From positions 1 to 64,000 of the forward strand of contig NZ_JACVVE010000017.1 in assembly GCF_016648105.1 (NCBI RefSeq): DNA of 64,000 bases, in the 5' to 3' direction. Positions 62,649 to 64,000 of the stretch are shown here, in pieces. Under the pieces are notes generated by a model. It did not search any database. It was given only the letters and a program-made list of their open reading frames with translations, and had not been told where the DNA came from. This stretch comes from Pseudomonas sp. S31 (GTDB lineage Bacteria > Pseudomonadota > Gammaproteobacteria > Pseudomonadales > Pseudomonadaceae). Both the position numbers and the translations under genes were made by a program. Each line of letters starts with the position of its first letter. Position 1 is the stretch's first letter.

Positions 62649-63068
62649 TGACTGATAGATATGGCATAGATCAAGACCCTTACTGTTATGCCTACAGTTC
62701 AGTACTGCGCAACAAGCTGAATATTCATGACGAGGCCGAGCTGAATCAAGCCGAGCGCCTCCTTTCGGCAATCGCTGCCGAACACATCGAGTTTGAACCA
62801 CCTCCCTACGACCTGGATTACCTTTGCCGCATCCACAGCGCTCTATTTTCGGTATTCCGAGCTGAACGTCGTGCACCCTTTCAGAGAGGGAAACGGACGC
62901 ACGCAACGGATACTTTTCGAACACATCGTTTACAACGCCGGGTATGACATCAGCTGGTGGGGCGTGGAACCCGAACAGTGGTTGAATGCCAACATAGCGG
63001 CCTATCACTGTGATCTCGGGCCTTTGATCACTGTCTTCGATAGATGCATTGGAGCGCCTCTTACCTAG
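62648..63068 (+). pseudogene. fic: Fic-family AMP-transferase toxin, internally deleted and frameshifted
   Basis: The 5' part encodes the start of a YhfG-associated Fic protein ([20 protein letters not shown]...[11 protein letters not shown]) and the 3' part, in another frame, the active-site motif [12 protein letters not shown] with its catalytic His. Between them, at about 62848-62852, the ~50-80 residues of a normal Fic domain that include the DIYxWAG region are missing and the frame changes. Only about 135 codons remain against about 200 in intact homologues. The toxin should be inactive, while the antitoxin gene is intact. Confidence 0.82.
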
Positions 63069-63072
63069 GGAC

Positions 63073-63195
63073 CTAACACACGCCCATGCCCAGTTGCATC
63101 AGCGCCAACCCACCGTTCTGCCAGCCCCACCACGCCACTCCCAGCAGCAGCAAGAACACCGCCGCCAGCAGCCCACGCACCAGATAGCGGCTCAT
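63073..63195 (-). CDS. Small membrane peptide, 40 residues, coupled to MFS gene
   Basis: An ATG overlapping the upstream MFS stop codon as ATGA opens a 40-residue frame (start [18 protein letters not shown]). It encodes a basic N-terminus, one membrane helix (about residues 7-24) and a Trp/Gly-rich tail ([10 protein letters not shown], then LMQLGMGVC). The 4-bp coupling and clean topology support a real gene. It may be an accessory to the transporter; no family is recognised. Confidence 0.6.
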   Translation of the reverse strand: MSRYLVRGLLAAVFLLLLGVAWWGWQNGGLALMQLGMGVC

Positions 63196-64000
63196 GCTGC
63201 CTGGGCCTGCAAGCGCGCGACCGGGCGTTCGCGCACCGGCCAGTTGAGGGCCGCTGCCATCACGCTGAGCAGGATCGATATCTGCCAGACCAGGTCATAG
63301 TTGCCGGTCTGGTCATACACCAGGCCGCCCAGCCAGCCACCGAGAAATGCCCCCAGTTGATGGAACAGGAAGACGATGCCACCGAGCATCGACAGGTTGC
63401 GCACGCCAAACACCGTGGCCACGGTGCCATTGGTCAGCGGCACCGTGGACAGCCACAACAAGCCCATGGCGATGCCGAACAGGTAGGCACTGAACTCGGT
63501 CACCGGCGCCCACAGGAACAATAGGATGACCACCCCACGCAGCAGGTACAGGGCGCTGAGCAAGCGTGGCTTGGACATCCGCCCGCCAAGCCAGCCGGCG
63601 ACGTAGGTGCCGACGATATTGAACAGACCGACCAGCGCCAGCACGGTGGTGCCGGTAGCGGCGGCCAGGTGCTGGTCCACCAGGTAGGCCGGCAGGTGCA
63701 CGCCGATGAACACCACCTGGAAGCCGCAGACGAAGAAGCCCAGCGCCAGCAGCCAGAACCCAGAATGCGAGCAAGCCTCGCGCAGTGCCTGGCCGAGGGT
63801 CTGCTCGTTGCCATGGCTGGGCAACGGGCGGTCGCGCAACAGGCCCACGAACGGCACGATCAACGCCACCAGCAGCCCCAGCACCAGCAACGCCGTCGAC
63901 CAGCCCAGCCATTGGATCAGGCCCTGGCTGCCGGGCAGCATGGCGAACTGGCCGAACGAGCCCGCGGCGCTGGCGATCCCCATTGCCACGCTGCGTTTCT
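63192..64000 (-). CDS. MFS transporter, C-terminal part (truncated by window end)
   Basis: At least 269 residues of an MFS transporter; the frame runs open to the window edge, so the N-terminus lies beyond position 64000. The visible part has about eight membrane segments, beginning with RSVAMGIASAAGSFGQFAM, a motif of the OFA/YbfB-like branch, and the loop 8-9 region GGRMSKPRLLSALYLLRG. Full members are about 400 residues. It is coupled by ATGA overlap to a 40-residue membrane peptide. Substrate is unknown. Confidence 0.85.
   Translation of the reverse strand, partial: KRSVAMGIASAAGSFGQFAMLPGSQGLIQWLGWSTALLVLGLLVALIVPFVGLLRDRPLPSHGNEQTLGQALREACSHSGFWLLALGFFVCGFQVVFIGVHLPAYLVDQHLAAATGTTVLALVGLFNIVGTYVAGWLGGRMSKPRLLSALYLLRGVVILLFLWAPVTEFSAYLFGIAMGLLWLSTVPLTNGTVATVFGVRNLSMLGGIVFLFHQLGAFLGGWLGGLVYDQTGNYDLVWQISILLSVMAAALNWPVRERPVARLQAQAA

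Larger units (their letters stand above)
62391..63088. repeat. 15-bp direct repeats flanking the yhfG-fic module
   Basis: TAACACACGCCCATG occurs at 62391-62405 and again at 63074-63088. The second copy contains the final codons of the 40-residue gene at 63073. The ~680 bp between them hold yhfG and the broken fic, so the repeats probably mark an insertion. Only the endpoints are repeats. Confidence 0.6.

Overview
The window is a stretch of chromosome from a fluorescent pseudomonad, most probably of the Pseudomonas putida group. It is GC-rich and dense with genes. Its intergenic gaps carry many copies of the ~30-35 bp P. putida-type REP palindrome, mostly as inverted pairs. The gene order minC-minD-minE-rluA-M18 aminopeptidase, then a quinone oxidoreductase next to prc, then an FKBP isomerase and rdgC further on, is the arrangement I recall from Pseudomonas chromosomes. 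Assignments come from reading translated sequence and motifs; no database search was run.

Layout. 1-10 kb: a poly-C tract (probably a sequencing artefact), a patatin-like phospholipase, an LpxL-type acyltransferase, the Min division-site operon, RluA, an M18 aminopeptidase, a 55-residue membrane protein and an MscS-family channel. 9.3-14.5 kb: an ABC importer operon that encloses a cytosolic phosphodiesterase and ends in a HAD phosphatase, which looks like a complete route for an organophosphate ester. 14.6-24.3 kb: a quinone oxidoreductase, the Prc protease, an uncharacterised three-gene envelope operon (OmpA-like lipoprotein, polytopic membrane protein, secreted vWA-like protein), a small HTH module with a palindromic operator, a YkvA-family protein and a lipoprotein FKBP. 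24.5-30.8 kb: LysR and AraC regulators divergent from a transporter-FAA hydrolase-SDR-hydroxyacid dehydrogenase cluster of unknown substrate. 31.1-32.9 kb: a VasX-type T6SS effector N-terminus and a DUF6708-like protein of lower GC. 32.9-40.3 kb: nitrate assimilation (nirB, nirD and a nitrate reductase fused to a CysJ-like flavoprotein). 40.4-46.2 kb: map, two tRNAs, rdgC, an SBF transporter, a guanidinium exporter and a transporter-acyltransferase fusion. 46.4-55.2 kb: an HBM chemoreceptor, a GntR-controlled uptake/hydrolase operon and a CrbS/MxtR hybrid kinase. 55.2-64 kb: rmuC, small genes, a FadL-type porin, a LysR/DUF2798 pair, a periplasmic glutathione peroxidase, a broken yhfG-fic module and a partial MFS gene.

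Regulation read directly from the sequence is the strongest part. Both nitrate-assimilation genes have a sigma-54 promoter followed by a leader with two hexaloop stems, the second mutually exclusive with a U-tailed terminator; this is the NasT/ANTAR antitermination layout. The guanidinium exporter has a guanidine-II (mini-ykkC) riboswitch. A palindrome of the form ATATA-N6-TATAT lies upstream of both the gntR operon and the chemoreceptor gene, tying sensing, uptake and hydrolysis of one unknown compound into a single proposed regulon. A CA-rich Crc/Hfq-type motif overlaps the ribosome-binding region of the 26.8-kb transporter.
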